64,000 nt of DNA from Candidatus Vecturithrix granuli (GTDB lineage: Bacteria > Moduliflexota > Moduliflexia > Moduliflexales > Moduliflexaceae), in contig DF820463.1 of NCBI GenBank assembly GCA_000739535.1, forward strand, positions 36,520 to 100,519. Direction: 5' to 3'. Below, piece after piece: positions 51,715 to 61,087 of the stretch. The translations under genes were made by a program, and so were the position numbers. Position 1 is the stretch's first letter; each line of letters opens with the position of its first letter. The notes under the pieces were generated by a model. That model searched no databases. It saw only the letters and a list, made by a program, of their open reading frames with translations, and was not told the DNA's origin.

Positions 51715-54144
51715 TTATCGGATCTGAATTCCTAAATGGGATCGCAAAGCATCAATAATGCATTGGTGCACCTCAGACACTTCAGCATCAGTTAACGTTT
51801 TTTCTAACGAGCGATATTGTAATGAATAGGTGAATCCAACATGACCGTCGGCGATTTGTGGGCCGACATACCGATCGAATAACATCATGCGATCCAAAAG
51901 AGGCGCCCCTGTTTCTTGGATCAACTGTTCGATCTCTGAGGCCAGGATGGCATTTGCCGGAACAACAATCGCCAGATCTCGAAACACCGCGGGAAATTTC
52001 GGTAATGGCTGAAAGGTCTTCTTAAACGAGGTCTCTTCCACTAAAGGCGCTAAATAAAACTCACACAGATAAATCCGTTCATCGCCCAGGTCAAAATGCC
52101 CAGCAACTTTGGGGTGAATTCTCCCAAGGCATCCGAGCGGTTTCCCGTGAACTATAATTTCAGCCGCTTCACCCGGATGCAGAAAAGGATACTGGGTTGT
52201 ACGAGCAAAGATTGCCGAGACATTCAAGCGTTCGAACAGATTTTCGACGATTCCCTTGAGATCATAAAAATCTATCGGTGTCTGCGCATACGCCCAGGAT
52301 GCACCTGATCTCGCCCCGGTTAATACGGCGCTGATCATCGTATGCTCATCGGGCAACCGTTTTGAGGTATCTGTCTGGTAAAAGACTTTCCCAATCTCAA
52401 AAAATCGAAGATTTTCCACGCGATTACTCTTATTGAGAAACACATTGCCGAGCAACCCTGGAATTGTGGTTGTGCGAAGGTTTCCCTGTTCAACCGTCAA
52501 CGGATTTTTCAAGGGAACAATCTGCTTGTAGGGCGCTTGAGCAGCAACCCCCAGTTTTTCTAAACTGCTGACGTCAAAAAAACTATAATTGATGACTTCG
52601 TACAACCCTTGACTCAACAGCGTTTCCCGCACAATGCCTTCAACATCACGCGCTAGATTGTCAATTTTTGAGGGAATTTCCCCTGATGGAAATTGCGTCG
52701 GAATATTATCGTAATTATAGATGCGTCCGATTTCTTCAATCAGATCGATTTCTCTCGTCACATCAGGCCGGTAAGATGGCACTTCTACCGTAAATCCTTG
52801 TTCCTCTGTCGTCAGAACTCGGAAGCCCAGGGTTGATAGAATGTGCTGAATCGTCTCACGATCGATCTGAATCCCAAGAATGTCAGTCACACGTGAGAGA
52901 CGTAACGACACATTCAGCGGTGTATATGCGAGCGGAAAACAATCAATAATACCCTGAGCCGCTTTTCCTCCTGCCAGTTCAATGATTAATTTTGTCGCGC
53001 GCCGCAGGGCATAATCAACTTTTAAGAGATCAATGCTGCGTTCAAAACGATAACTTGCTTCAGTGCTTAATCCTAATTTTTTGGAGGTTTTGCGGATGCT
53101 GGATGGCGAAAAATACGCACTTTCTAACAAAATATTTGTTGTAGTATCTGATATTTCCGAATTAAGTCCTCCCATGACGCCGGCAATTCCGACGCTGCGC
53201 CGATGTCCATCGGCAATCATTAAAATCTGATCATCAAGCTGGCGTTCAGTTTCGTCCAACGTGATAAAACGTTCATCCTGGTGCGCCCGACGCACAATAA
53301 TCTGTCGTCCTGCCAACATATCCAAATCAAAAGCATGGAGCGGCTGACCTAACTCTAACATCACAAAATTGGTGACATCCACGACATTATTAATTGATCG
53401 CATCCCGACATGTTCTACTCTCCGTTTCAACCATAGAGGGGAGGGGCCAATCTTCACCCCTGTCATAATGCTCGCAGTATAGCGTGGGCAGAGTTCAGGA
53501 TCTTCAATCGTGACAGTAGCAATCTCAGCGACAGGCTGGCCTTCTTCAGGGTAGTCGTTTGCGGGAAAAGTTAATGGACGCGCAAGTAAGGTCGCAACTT
53601 CTCTGGCTACGCCGACATGACTGAGGCAGTCGCCGCGATTCGGCGTGAGTCCGATTTCAAGAATTGTATCCTCTTCGATTCCCAGGATTTCATGAGAAAT
53701 CGGCGTTCCGACAGAAATGTCTGCCGCGAGCACCATAATGCCGCGATGATCGTCGCTAATCCCCAACTCATCTTCGGCACAAATCATGCCCTGTGAAGTC
53801 ACTCCGCGAATCTTTGCAGCACGCACATTCAGGCCACCGGGCAATTCAGCGCCTGGCAGAGCGACCGGCGATTTAACATGCACAGCCGTATTCGGAGCGC
53901 CGCACACAACAGTGATCGGGGTGGTTTCGCCGATATCCACCTGACACACATATAATTCAGCGGCTTCAGGATGTATTTGAACGTCAAGAATTTCTCCAAC
54001 CACGATCCGCTCAGAGAACCTGTAGGTTCGTTCTTCAAGCCCTTCGACTTCTAACCCTGCCATGGTTAAGCGATCCGCAAGTTCAGCAACAGAGGTATCT
54101 CCACACTCTACATAGTCTTGTAACCAACGATAACTAACTTTCAT
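51715..54144 (-). CDS. pheT: Phenylalanine--tRNA ligase beta subunit
   Basis: 809 residues, full length. The start [15 protein letters not shown] is typical. Domains in order are a tRNA-binding OB fold (about 40-150; [20 protein letters not shown] and [20 protein letters not shown]), B3/4 (VARASLERL-like editing region around 200-400), B5 (about 405-475) and the C-terminal FDX-ACB domain ([20 protein letters not shown]). With PheS it forms the alpha2beta2 enzyme that charges tRNA-Phe, the beta subunit also editing Tyr-tRNA. It follows pheS by about 50 bp on the minus strand. Confidence 0.97.
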   Translation of the reverse strand: MKVSYRWLQDYVECGDTSVAELADRLTMAGLEVEGLEERTYRFSERIVVGEILDVQIHPEAAELYVCQVDIGETTPITVVCGAPNTAVHVKSPVALPGAELPGGLNVRAAKIRGVTSQGMICAEDELGISDDHRGIMVLAADISVGTPISHEILGIEEDTILEIGLTPNRGDCLSHVGVAREVATLLARPLTFPANDYPEEGQPVAEIATVTIEDPELCPRYTASIMTGVKIGPSPLWLKRRVEHVGMRSINNVVDVTNFVMLELGQPLHAFDLDMLAGRQIIVRRAHQDERFITLDETERQLDDQILMIADGHRRSVGIAGVMGGLNSEISDTTTNILLESAYFSPSSIRKTSKKLGLSTEASYRFERSIDLLKVDYALRRATKLIIELAGGKAAQGIIDCFPLAYTPLNVSLRLSRVTDILGIQIDRETIQHILSTLGFRVLTTEEQGFTVEVPSYRPDVTREIDLIEEIGRIYNYDNIPTQFPSGEIPSKIDNLARDVEGIVRETLLSQGLYEVINYSFFDVSSLEKLGVAAQAPYKQIVPLKNPLTVEQGNLRTTTIPGLLGNVFLNKSNRVENLRFFEIGKVFYQTDTSKRLPDEHTMISAVLTGARSGASWAYAQTPIDFYDLKGIVENLFERLNVSAIFARTTQYPFLHPGEAAEIIVHGKPLGCLGRIHPKVAGHFDLGDERIYLCEFYLAPLVEETSFKKTFQPLPKFPAVFRDLAIVVPANAILASEIEQLIQETGAPLLDRMMLFDRYVGPQIADGHVGFTYSLQYRSLEKTLTDAEVSEVHQCIIDALRSHLGIQIR

Positions 54145-54193
54145 ATTCTTTCGCGCTTCTGGTAGTCTTTTTCTGAAAAACTAGAGCATCACA

Positions 54194-55219
54194 TTAGAAT
54201 TGTTCGAGAAATCTCAGATCATTTTCAAACAAGAGGCGAATATCATCAATGCCGTATTTCAACATGGCAATCCGTTCAGCCCCCATTCCAAAGGCATAAC
54301 CACGATATTTTTCAGGGTCATAGTTAACATAGCCGAAGACATTTGGGTCGATCATACCTGAACCAAGAATTTCAATCCAGCCGGTGCTGCCGCAAACCCG
54401 GCATCCTTTTCCTTTACACATAAAACAGGAAATATCAACTTCCGCGCTCGGTTCGGTAAACGGAAAAAAACTGGGACGAAAACGAAGTCTGGTACCTTTG
54501 CCAAACATCTGTTCGACAAACAGTTCCAGTACGCCTTTTAAGTCGGTCATGCTGATATGGGTATCCACGCAAACCCCTTCAATTTGATGGAACATGGGGC
54601 TATGAGAAATATCAGCGTCATGCCGATATACCTTGCCGGTGCAAATAAATCGAACAGGCGGGGTCGTTTTTTCCATGAACCGAATTTGAACCGGGGAAGT
54701 GTGCGTGCGTAACACCACGTCGTCATTGACGAAAAACGTATCTTGCATATCCCGCGAGGGATGATCTTTGGGGAAATTCAAGGCTTCAAAGTTGTAATAA
54801 TCCAATTCAACTTCCGGTCCTTCTGCCACTGAAAACCCCAACCCCCTGAAAATCTGTTCGGTCTGTTCCAATACTTGTGTAACAGGATGTTTTTTTCCAA
54901 ACAGAAGCCGTCGTCCGGGAAGTGTGACATCAATACGTTCTTCGGCCAGTTTCTTTTGAGTCGCTTCTTCGTCCAGTTGGCGTTCTCTGGAATCGTGCAA
55001 CTCTTGCAGGAAATTTTTGACATCATTAATTTTTTTCCCCGCAAGGGGGCGCTGTTCAGGGGACAATCCCCCTAACAGCTTCATGGCCTGAGAAATCTGG
55101 CTTTTCTTTCCCAGATATTTGACGCGAAGGTTATTGAGCGTTTCTTGATCAGTTGTCGCCAAAAATTCCTGCTGCGCCGTGGTTTGAAGAATTTCTAAGG
55201 TTTGAATAATATCTTCCAT
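54194..55219 (-). CDS. pheS: Phenylalanine--tRNA ligase alpha subunit
   Basis: 341 residues, normal length. An N-terminal coiled-coil arm (residues 1-85) with KYLGKKSQISQAMKLLGGLS is followed by the class II catalytic core: motif 2 VRFICTGKVYRHDADISHSP, the HQIEGVCVD strand, and motif 3 in YAFGMGAERIAMLKYGIDDI. FFPFTEPSAEVDISCFMCKG is the phenylalanine-binding region. It is the catalytic half of PheRS. It lies 15 bp after rplT, as part of the thrS-infC-rpmI-rplT-pheST cluster. Confidence 0.97.
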   Translation of the reverse strand: MEDIIQTLEILQTTAQQEFLATTDQETLNNLRVKYLGKKSQISQAMKLLGGLSPEQRPLAGKKINDVKNFLQELHDSRERQLDEEATQKKLAEERIDVTLPGRRLLFGKKHPVTQVLEQTEQIFRGLGFSVAEGPEVELDYYNFEALNFPKDHPSRDMQDTFFVNDDVVLRTHTSPVQIRFMEKTTPPVRFICTGKVYRHDADISHSPMFHQIEGVCVDTHISMTDLKGVLELFVEQMFGKGTRLRFRPSFFPFTEPSAEVDISCFMCKGKGCRVCGSTGWIEILGSGMIDPNVFGYVNYDPEKYRGYAFGMGAERIAMLKYGIDDIRLLFENDLRFLEQF

Positions 55220-55234
55220 CGCTTTCGATATAAC

Positions 55235-55618
55235 TTACGCCGCTTGTGCTTCTTCAACAGAATTCCCCAGCGCAGCTTTGGCAGTTTCAACCAGTTGGGC
55301 AAATGCCGCTGAATCTTCAATCGCTAAATTCGCCAATACTCTTCGATCTAACACCACATTCGCTTTGTGCAAGCCGCACATAAATTGACTATACGAAAGT
55401 CCGTGTTCACGCGTGGCAGCATTAATTCGAATGATCCAGAGTTTCCGAAAATCGCGTTTTCGTTGTCTCCGATCGCGATAGGCGTAGGTTAAGGATTTAA
55501 TCACCGCATTTTTCGCGGTACGATAAAGTTTGCTACGCCCTCCGCGAAACCCTTTAGCCAGCTTTAAAATTTTCTTATGACGTCTTTTTGTCGTTGTTCC
55601 GCTTTTTACCCTTGCCAT
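55235..55618 (-). CDS. rplT: 50S ribosomal protein L20
   Basis: 127 residues. Family strings are [39 protein letters not shown] and [20 protein letters not shown]. The C-terminal region [20 protein letters not shown] is complete. It binds 23S rRNA early in 50S assembly. In other bacteria L20 represses its own operon by binding the mRNA. The gap before it (55619-55680) is short and I do not see a clear L20 pseudoknot. Confidence 0.97.
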   Translation of the reverse strand: MARVKSGTTTKRRHKKILKLAKGFRGGRSKLYRTAKNAVIKSLTYAYRDRRQRKRDFRKLWIIRINAATREHGLSYSQFMCGLHKANVVLDRRVLANLAIEDSAAFAQLVETAKAALGNSVEEAQAA

Positions 55619-55680
55619 AATGCTTCACCTTTTATTAATCGTTTTTATCGGTAAGAAAATTTATTCCAGTTGTTCACGAC

Positions 55681-55878
55681 TTATACATAGGGGATAAGCC
55701 GTTGAATACGCTTATTATCAACCCTTACGACGGTTGTTGCTTGACGTAGATGGCGTTTTCTTTTACGGGTTTTTCCGGTGAAAAGATGTGCGCCAAATGC
55801 TTTATTCCGTTTAATTTTCCCCGATCCTGTTTTTCGAAAACGCTTGGCGGCGCTTCTGTTAGTCTTCATCTTTGGCAT
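55681..55878 (-). CDS. rpmI: 50S ribosomal protein L35
   Basis: 65 residues, full length, strongly basic. The start [20 protein letters not shown] and the block [20 protein letters not shown] are diagnostic. It binds 23S rRNA in the large subunit. It lies between infC and rplT, the conserved order. Confidence 0.97.
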   Translation of the reverse strand: MPKMKTNRSAAKRFRKTGSGKIKRNKAFGAHLFTGKTRKRKRHLRQATTVVRVDNKRIQRLIPYV

Positions 55879-55962
55879 AGTCGTATCTTCTATGGAACAA
55901 AGAGAATGTGATCATTCGGTCATCATCCGTCTGACCTCTCTCCGCTTTCTCCATTTCCTCCT

Positions 55963-56535
55963 TTACGGTTTCGACTTTTTTTCGCTTTTCTGGGATTTTG
56001 ATACCAGAACCACCGTCATATTTCGTCCTTCCATTTTCGCCGGACTTTCAATATCCGCAATATCCTGTGTAGCTTCAAGAAAACGATCCAGCAGTTTTTG
56101 TCCAAGATCTTTGTGGACAATTTCTCGGCCGCGAAAAACCACGGAAATTTTGGCTTTATCGCCGTCTTCCAGGAAACGCTTGACATGGTTCAGTTTAAAC
56201 TGATAGTCGTGCTCATCAATTTTCGGACGAACTTTGACCTCTTTGATTTGAATGACTGTTTGTTTCTTTTTTGCTTCATGGGCTCGTTTTTGTTGCTGAT
56301 ATCGAAATTTCCCGTAGTCCATCATTTTACAGACCGGTGGATCAGCACTAGGAGCCACTTCAACCAAATCCAACCCCAGTTCTCGTGCTTTGTTGAGCGC
56401 ATCATCTCGAGAGAGAATCCCCAATTGTTCTCCGTCTGGCCCGACAATTCGAAGTTCTGGCGCATGAATTTGCGAATTAATTTTGTTCTCGACGCGTCCG
56501 GTTTTTTGGGAATAACTCGCTTTTTTCCTTTTCAC
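55963..56535 (-). CDS. infC: Translation initiation factor IF-3
   Basis: 190 residues. The N-terminal domain has the signature ELRIVGPDGEQLGILSRDDA and LGLDLVEVAPSADPPVCKMM with DYGKFRYQQQKRAHEAKKKQ. The linker and C-terminal domain follow with IKEVKVRPKIDEHDYQFKL and VVFRGREIVHKDLGQKLL. The start is GTG 56535, directly abutting the thrS stop with no base between and with GAGG five bases before; InfC often uses rare starts for autoregulation. IF-3 proofreads the start codon on the 30S subunit. Confidence 0.96.
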   Translation of the reverse strand: MKRKKASYSQKTGRVENKINSQIHAPELRIVGPDGEQLGILSRDDALNKARELGLDLVEVAPSADPPVCKMMDYGKFRYQQQKRAHEAKKKQTVIQIKEVKVRPKIDEHDYQFKLNHVKRFLEDGDKAKISVVFRGREIVHKDLGQKLLDRFLEATQDIADIESPAKMEGRNMTVVLVSKSQKSEKKSKP

Positions 56536-58449
56536 TCACACCTCTTCATCTGATAACTGACGAATCAGTTGTTCCATTGTCAACGATCCCAGATCACCTT
56601 TTCGCCGATGGCGAAGGGATAGTGTATGGTTTGCAAACTCTTTATCGCCGATGATCACCATATAAGGCACCTGTTCTCGTTGAGCAATCCGTATTTTCTG
56701 GCTAATTTTTTCGTCATGAGTATCGAGTTCAACACGAAACTTTGCTTTTTGAAGCTGGGCGGCCACATTGGCGGCATAATCACTATGGCGCAACCCAATC
56801 GGCAAAATTTTAATTTGGACTGGAGCCAGCCACAAAGGAAACGCTCCGGCATAATGTTCGATTAATGCACCGATAAAGCGTTCCATAGAGCCGAGCACAG
56901 TCCGATGAATCATGTACACATGATGCTTCTTCCCATCTTCGCCGATATAATTCACATCAAAGCGGCCGGGAAGATTAAAATCAAATTGTGTCGTTGGCCC
57001 TTGCCATCCTCGTCCCAAAGCGTCAATTAATTTTGTATCGATTTTCGGCCCATAGAAGACTGCTTCGCCTTCCATGCGGGTATAGGATAACCCTTTGTGC
57101 TGTAACGCTTTAATCAACGCCTGTTCTGCAAGTTCCCAGTTCTCATCAGATCCCGCGTATTTTTCAGGATGCTGCGGATCGCGGACGCTGAGTTCGACTT
57201 CATACCGATCAAACCCAAAGGCTTTGAGCATGTATTCGGTCAAATTAAGCACGCCCACAATTTCATCAAAAACCTGTTCCGGAGTACAAAAAATATGAGC
57301 GTCATCCTGCGTAAATCCGCGCACGCGCAACATGCCGTGCAAAGTTCCAGATCGTTCATAGCGATAGACTGTCCCTAATTCGGCATATCTGATCGGTAAG
57401 TCACGATAGCTTCGAATTTGCGTCTGGTAAATCAAAATATGACCGGGACAATTCATTGGTTTTAACACATATTCGTCATCGTCAATAGATAACGTGTACA
57501 TATTATCCCGGTAAAAATCATAATGCCCGGAGGTGCGCCACAAACTTGAATGGGCGATGTGCGGAATCGTGACCAGTTCATAGCCTCGTTCCAGATGAAC
57601 GTCCTTCCAGAAATCTTCCACAACCCTTCTGAGCATCGCGCCTTTCGGATGCCAATAAATTAATCCCGCGCCCGCATCCTGGTGGATGCTAAAGAGATCA
57701 AGCTCTTTTCCTAATTTACGATGGTCGCGGCGTTTGGCTTCTTCTAAACGGTCGAGATGCTGAGTTAACGCGCTTTTCGATGGGAAAGACGTGCCATAAA
57801 TCCGCTGCAGCATAGGGTTGCGTTCGTCGCCGCGCCAATAGGCCCCGGCTATGGTGAGCAATTTAAACGCCCGAATTTTTCCGGTCGAAGGGATGTGAGG
57901 GCCGCGGCACAAATCAACAAATGTCCCTTGTTGATATTCGCTAATCCGTTCCCCGTCCGGCAGTTCCTGGAGAATTTCAACTTTATATTTTTCTCCGCGA
58001 CTCCCGAAATCTGCTATCGCCTCTTCCTTCGAAAGCTCCTTCCGCGTATATGGCAGATCGGCCTCTACCAACTCTGCCATTTTTTGTTCGATCCGTTCAA
58101 GATCTTCTGGGGTAAAGGGCTGTCCAACTTCGAAATCGTAATAAAACCCATCTTCAATGGCTGGTCCAATAGCAATTTTAGTTCCGGGAAACAATTCTTG
58201 GACGGCCTGAGCCATCAAATGCGAGGTGCTGTGACGATAGATTTCAGCGCCAACTTTAGAATGAAAGGTGAGAATTTCTACCGAACAATCGTGCTCCAGT
58301 GTCGTTGATAAATCTCGAGGCACCCCATCAATTTTTACGGCAAGAGCCTCTTTTCCCAACCGAGAACTGATTTTCGATGCGAGTTCAGCCGCCGTCATCC
58401 CCGCTTCGACTTGCTGAACCGAACCATCAGGAAGTGTAATGTGTATCAT
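56536..58449 (-). CDS. thrS: Threonine--tRNA ligase
   Basis: 637 residues, full length. In order there are the N-terminal TGS domain (residues 1-62), the editing domain around 90-240 with YRHSTSHLMAQAVQELFPGT and the HxxxH region, and a class II core with motif 2 LGTVYRYERSGTLHGMLRVR and the zinc ligands in MNCPGHILIYQ. Motif 3 lies in TVLGSMERFIGALIEHYAGA, and the anticodon-binding domain ends the chain. It charges tRNA-Thr. It leads the thrS-infC-rpmI-rplT-pheST cluster; tRNA-Val lies 49 bp upstream on the same strand. Confidence 0.97.
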   Translation of the reverse strand: MIHITLPDGSVQQVEAGMTAAELASKISSRLGKEALAVKIDGVPRDLSTTLEHDCSVEILTFHSKVGAEIYRHSTSHLMAQAVQELFPGTKIAIGPAIEDGFYYDFEVGQPFTPEDLERIEQKMAELVEADLPYTRKELSKEEAIADFGSRGEKYKVEILQELPDGERISEYQQGTFVDLCRGPHIPSTGKIRAFKLLTIAGAYWRGDERNPMLQRIYGTSFPSKSALTQHLDRLEEAKRRDHRKLGKELDLFSIHQDAGAGLIYWHPKGAMLRRVVEDFWKDVHLERGYELVTIPHIAHSSLWRTSGHYDFYRDNMYTLSIDDDEYVLKPMNCPGHILIYQTQIRSYRDLPIRYAELGTVYRYERSGTLHGMLRVRGFTQDDAHIFCTPEQVFDEIVGVLNLTEYMLKAFGFDRYEVELSVRDPQHPEKYAGSDENWELAEQALIKALQHKGLSYTRMEGEAVFYGPKIDTKLIDALGRGWQGPTTQFDFNLPGRFDVNYIGEDGKKHHVYMIHRTVLGSMERFIGALIEHYAGAFPLWLAPVQIKILPIGLRHSDYAANVAAQLQKAKFRVELDTHDEKISQKIRIAQREQVPYMVIIGDKEFANHTLSLRHRRKGDLGSLTMEQLIRQLSDEEV

Positions 58450-58498
58450 AGCCTGGTAAGTAAAATCTCTCCTCCCTCTCCTCTATGCAAAAAAATAA

Positions 58499-58570
58499 TA
58501 GGCACGGGCGGTCTCGAACCGCCGACTTCTACCGCGTCAAGGTAGCGCTCTCCCCCTGAGCTACGTGCCT
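58499..58570 (-). tRNA. tRNA-Val (anticodon GAC)
   Basis: Minus-strand cloverleaf of 72 nt. The acceptor stem is AGGCACG/CGTGCCT with discriminator A, the D arm is GCTC-AGGGGGA-GAGC, and the anticodon arm CTACC-TTGACGC-GGTAG gives anticodon GAC. The T arm is GGCGG-TTCGAGA-CCGCC. CCA is not encoded. It lies just upstream of thrS and may share its transcript. Confidence 0.95.
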
Positions 58571-58705
58571 ATATTCTTTTAGACTTATTTTAGGATACTC
58601 AACGTATCTTTATTGTGTGGAGACGATATGTATGAGGCGGGAAACTTGTCAAGAGAATTTTTTAAAATATTTACCACATTGACTGAGAAAGTATCAAAAT
58701 ATCTC

Positions 58706-58733
58706 TTGACACAAAAAGTTTTTTCCCTATGAT
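58706..58733 (+). promoter_or_regulatory. Promoter of the YbjN-like/pspA operon
   Basis: TTGACA (58706-58711), a 16-bp spacer and TATGAT (58728-58733), 57 bp before the ATG at 58790. This is a good sigma-70 match, not a sigma-54 promoter as in the E. coli psp operon. Confidence 0.65.
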
Positions 58734-58789
58734 AATCTATGAAGGGATAAGAACAATTTTAGATCAGGATTTTTAAAGGAGGTTTATCT

Positions 58790-59176
58790 ATGGTAACACA
58801 AAACGATGTTGAGATTTATCTGGATGACTGTGGGTTTCCTTTTGAAGCAGTCGGCGAGGGAATCTGGCGTGTTGAATCGCCCGATAACAAGGTCGAGAAT
58901 ATTATTGTTAGCTATGAGGCTCCGATTTTATTTATGCGAGTGAAACTCATGCCTGTTCCGACAAAGAAGCGCGAAACCTTTTATAGACGGCTGCTCGAAC
59001 TCAATGCCACGGAGATTCCCCATGGCGCGTTTGGGATTGAGCAGGAGAATGTGGTGGTGATTGATACGCTGCAGGTTGAAAATCTTGATCGGAATGAGCT
59101 TCAGGCCTCGATTGACTCGCTAGCTTTTACGGTCGCACAATATTATAAGGAATTGAAAACCTATATTGAGAATTAA
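58790..59176 (+). CDS. YbjN-like (CesT/T3SS-chaperone-fold) protein
   Basis: 128 residues with AAAGGAGG before the ATG. The layout of a helix, then DDCGFPFEAVGEGIWRVESP, VENIIVSYEAPILFMRVKLM and RRLLELNATEIPHGAFGIEQ matches the YbjN/DUF1821 family, which has the type III secretion chaperone fold. Family members are small soluble proteins of unclear role, some tied to stress. It precedes pspA by 44 bp under one promoter, and this pairing points to a membrane-stress function. Confidence 0.8.
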   Translation: MVTQNDVEIYLDDCGFPFEAVGEGIWRVESPDNKVENIIVSYEAPILFMRVKLMPVPTKKRETFYRRLLELNATEIPHGAFGIEQENVVVIDTLQVENLDRNELQASIDSLAFTVAQYYKELKTYIEN

Positions 59177-59220
59177 TTCATCGTCACATCACCGTTGAAA
59201 GGTGAAAGGAGGAAACACGT

Positions 59221-59886
59221 ATGGGTATTTTTGGAAGACTCTCAGATATTTTATCAGCCAATGTCAATGAACTTATTGATCGCGCTGAAGATCCACAAAA
59301 AATGATGGAACAGATGATCCGGGAAATGCACGAACAGTTGCGTGATGCGAAAATTCAGGTAGCTAAAGCGATTGCCGATGAAAAGCGGCTGCAGTACCAA
59401 CTCAAACAAAATGAAACGCAAGCGCAAAACTGGGAGAGTAAGGCCATGCTGGCTCTGAAAAAGGGAGATGAAAATCTCGCAAAAGAAGCCTTAAAACAAA
59501 AAAAGACTTATGATGGCCTGGCCGAATCCATTCGTCCGCAATGGGAACAACAGAATAATATGTCTTCGAAGCTCAAAGACAGCCTGCGCGCACTGGAGTC
59601 AAAGATTGACGAGGCTCGACGCAAAAAAGAGATTCTGGTGGCGCGCCAGAAACGTGCTGAAGCACAAAAGAAGGTGCACGAGGTGATGTCGGGCTTGAAC
59701 GATCGCGGTGCCTTTGCTAAGTTTGACCGCATGGAACAGAAAGTCATGGAAATTGAAGCTCAGGCTGATGCGGCAGTAGAGTTAGAAATTAGTTCCCTCG
59801 ACGATCAATTTAAGGCTCTTGAAGCTAGTTCCGATGTTGATGATGAATTAGCTGCATTAAAAGCCAAATTAAGCCTGAATCCATAA
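59221..59886 (+). CDS. pspA: PspA/IM30 (Vipp1-like) membrane-stress protein
   Basis: 221 residues of nearly continuous coiled coil. The N-terminal amphipathic helix MGIFGRLSDILSANVNELID is the membrane-binding element, followed by RAEDPQKMMEQMIREMHEQL, the ESCRT-III-like helical hairpin, and FAKFDRMEQKVMEIEAQADA near the end. PspA assembles into rods on the inner membrane and preserves its integrity under stress. No pspF or pspBC is present, so control differs from E. coli. A Rho-independent terminator follows. Confidence 0.95.
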   Translation: MGIFGRLSDILSANVNELIDRAEDPQKMMEQMIREMHEQLRDAKIQVAKAIADEKRLQYQLKQNETQAQNWESKAMLALKKGDENLAKEALKQKKTYDGLAESIRPQWEQQNNMSSKLKDSLRALESKIDEARRKKEILVARQKRAEAQKKVHEVMSGLNDRGAFAKFDRMEQKVMEIEAQADAAVELEISSLDDQFKALEASSDVDDELAALKAKLSLNP

Positions 59887-59900
59887 CGAATGCCTGCGAG

Positions 59901-59943
59901 AAAGGGAATGAGCTATTGACTGACAATACTCGTTCCCTTTTTG
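59901..59943 (+). terminator. Rho-independent terminator after pspA
   Basis: AAAGGGAATGAG (59901-59912) pairs with CTCGTTCCCTTT (59929-59940) with one mismatch, followed by TTG and more T residues. It starts 15 bp after the stop codon. Confidence 0.85.
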
Positions 59944-60055
59944 TTTTTTCCGGAGTAACTCTAAGAATGAAGAATGAACAAGAATTTTCGGACTTTTGCT
60001 GAATATCATCGGGTTTTGTCAAACAACAGTCAAAAATTTTTATTTGTTATTATTT

Positions 60056-60808
60056 ATGGGAAGAATACACTTAAAATCCTCTCAAGAAATAGAGATTATC
60101 CGCGCCAATGGGCGGTTAGCCGCTCAGACCCTGTTAATGTTGGAAAAGGCTGTGACTCCCGGAATCACCACATTAGCACTGGATCGGATGGCAGAACAGT
60201 TTATTCGGGATCATCAGGCACTGCCATCCTTTAAAGGGTACCATGGTTTTCCGAGCAGCGTGTGTTGTTCTGTCAATGAACAGGTGGTCCATGGCATTCC
60301 AAATGCTAAAAAATTACAAGAAGGCGACATTATTACCCTCGATGTCGGGGTGTATAAGAATGGCTATCACGGAGATTCCGCCATTACTGTCGCCGTCGGC
60401 AATATCACGACAGAAGCGCAGCAGTTAATGAAAGTCACCAAAGAAGCCTTATATCTGGGAATTCAGCAAGCGCAGTCCGGTGAGCGTTTAGGGGATATTG
60501 GCTATGCAATTGAGTCATTCGTTAAAAAATATGGCTATGGAGTTGTCCGTGAATATACCGGACATGGGGTTGGGCGCGAGCTACATGAAGCGCCGCACGT
60601 GCTCCATTATGGCAAAGCGAATACAGGCATCCGGTTGAAGGTTGGCATGGTCTTCACCATTGAACCGATGATCACCATGGGATCTCACGAAATTCAAGTA
60701 AAAAAAGATGGCTGGACTGCTGTGACAAAAGATAAGAGTTTGTGCGCTCAGTTTGAACACACGATCACGATTACGCCGAATGGACCTGATATTTTGACCT
60801 TGCCATAA
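60056..60808 (+). CDS. map: Methionine aminopeptidase, type I
   Basis: 250 residues from ATG 60056 (MGRIHLKSSQEIEIIRANGR), as in other type Ia enzymes. The upstream 20 codons of the open frame are not part of the family. Metal ligands are in ITLDVGVYKNGYHGDSAITV (two aspartates), the histidine of YTGHGVGRELHEAP, the glutamate of VFTIEPMITMG and the last glutamate of CAQFEHTITIT. It removes the initiator methionine from nascent proteins. Only a weak ribosome-binding site is visible. Confidence 0.96.
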   Translation: MGRIHLKSSQEIEIIRANGRLAAQTLLMLEKAVTPGITTLALDRMAEQFIRDHQALPSFKGYHGFPSSVCCSVNEQVVHGIPNAKKLQEGDIITLDVGVYKNGYHGDSAITVAVGNITTEAQQLMKVTKEALYLGIQQAQSGERLGDIGYAIESFVKKYGYGVVREYTGHGVGRELHEAPHVLHYGKANTGIRLKVGMVFTIEPMITMGSHEIQVKKDGWTAVTKDKSLCAQFEHTITITPNGPDILTLP

Positions 60809-61087
60809 AGCTGATAAATTATATGGCAGAGAAAATTTTTACTTTATGAAAAAGAATCTGTCATAATTATAAACTTGGGATGTTCCTGAAAGGAAGAGAT
60901 AGCAGGGATTCTGAGAGATTCGTAATATCCAGAAGTTGGATTAAGAGTGAAAAGAACAACAATATGCTCGATGAGAGGCGTCAGAACTTCTGGAGACAAA
61001 CTCTATTGTGAGCATGACTATTTATCCAGGACATGCTAGGCTGGAAAAACGTCTTTCCCTTTTTTCCAGCGCATTATAGCGAAGAAT

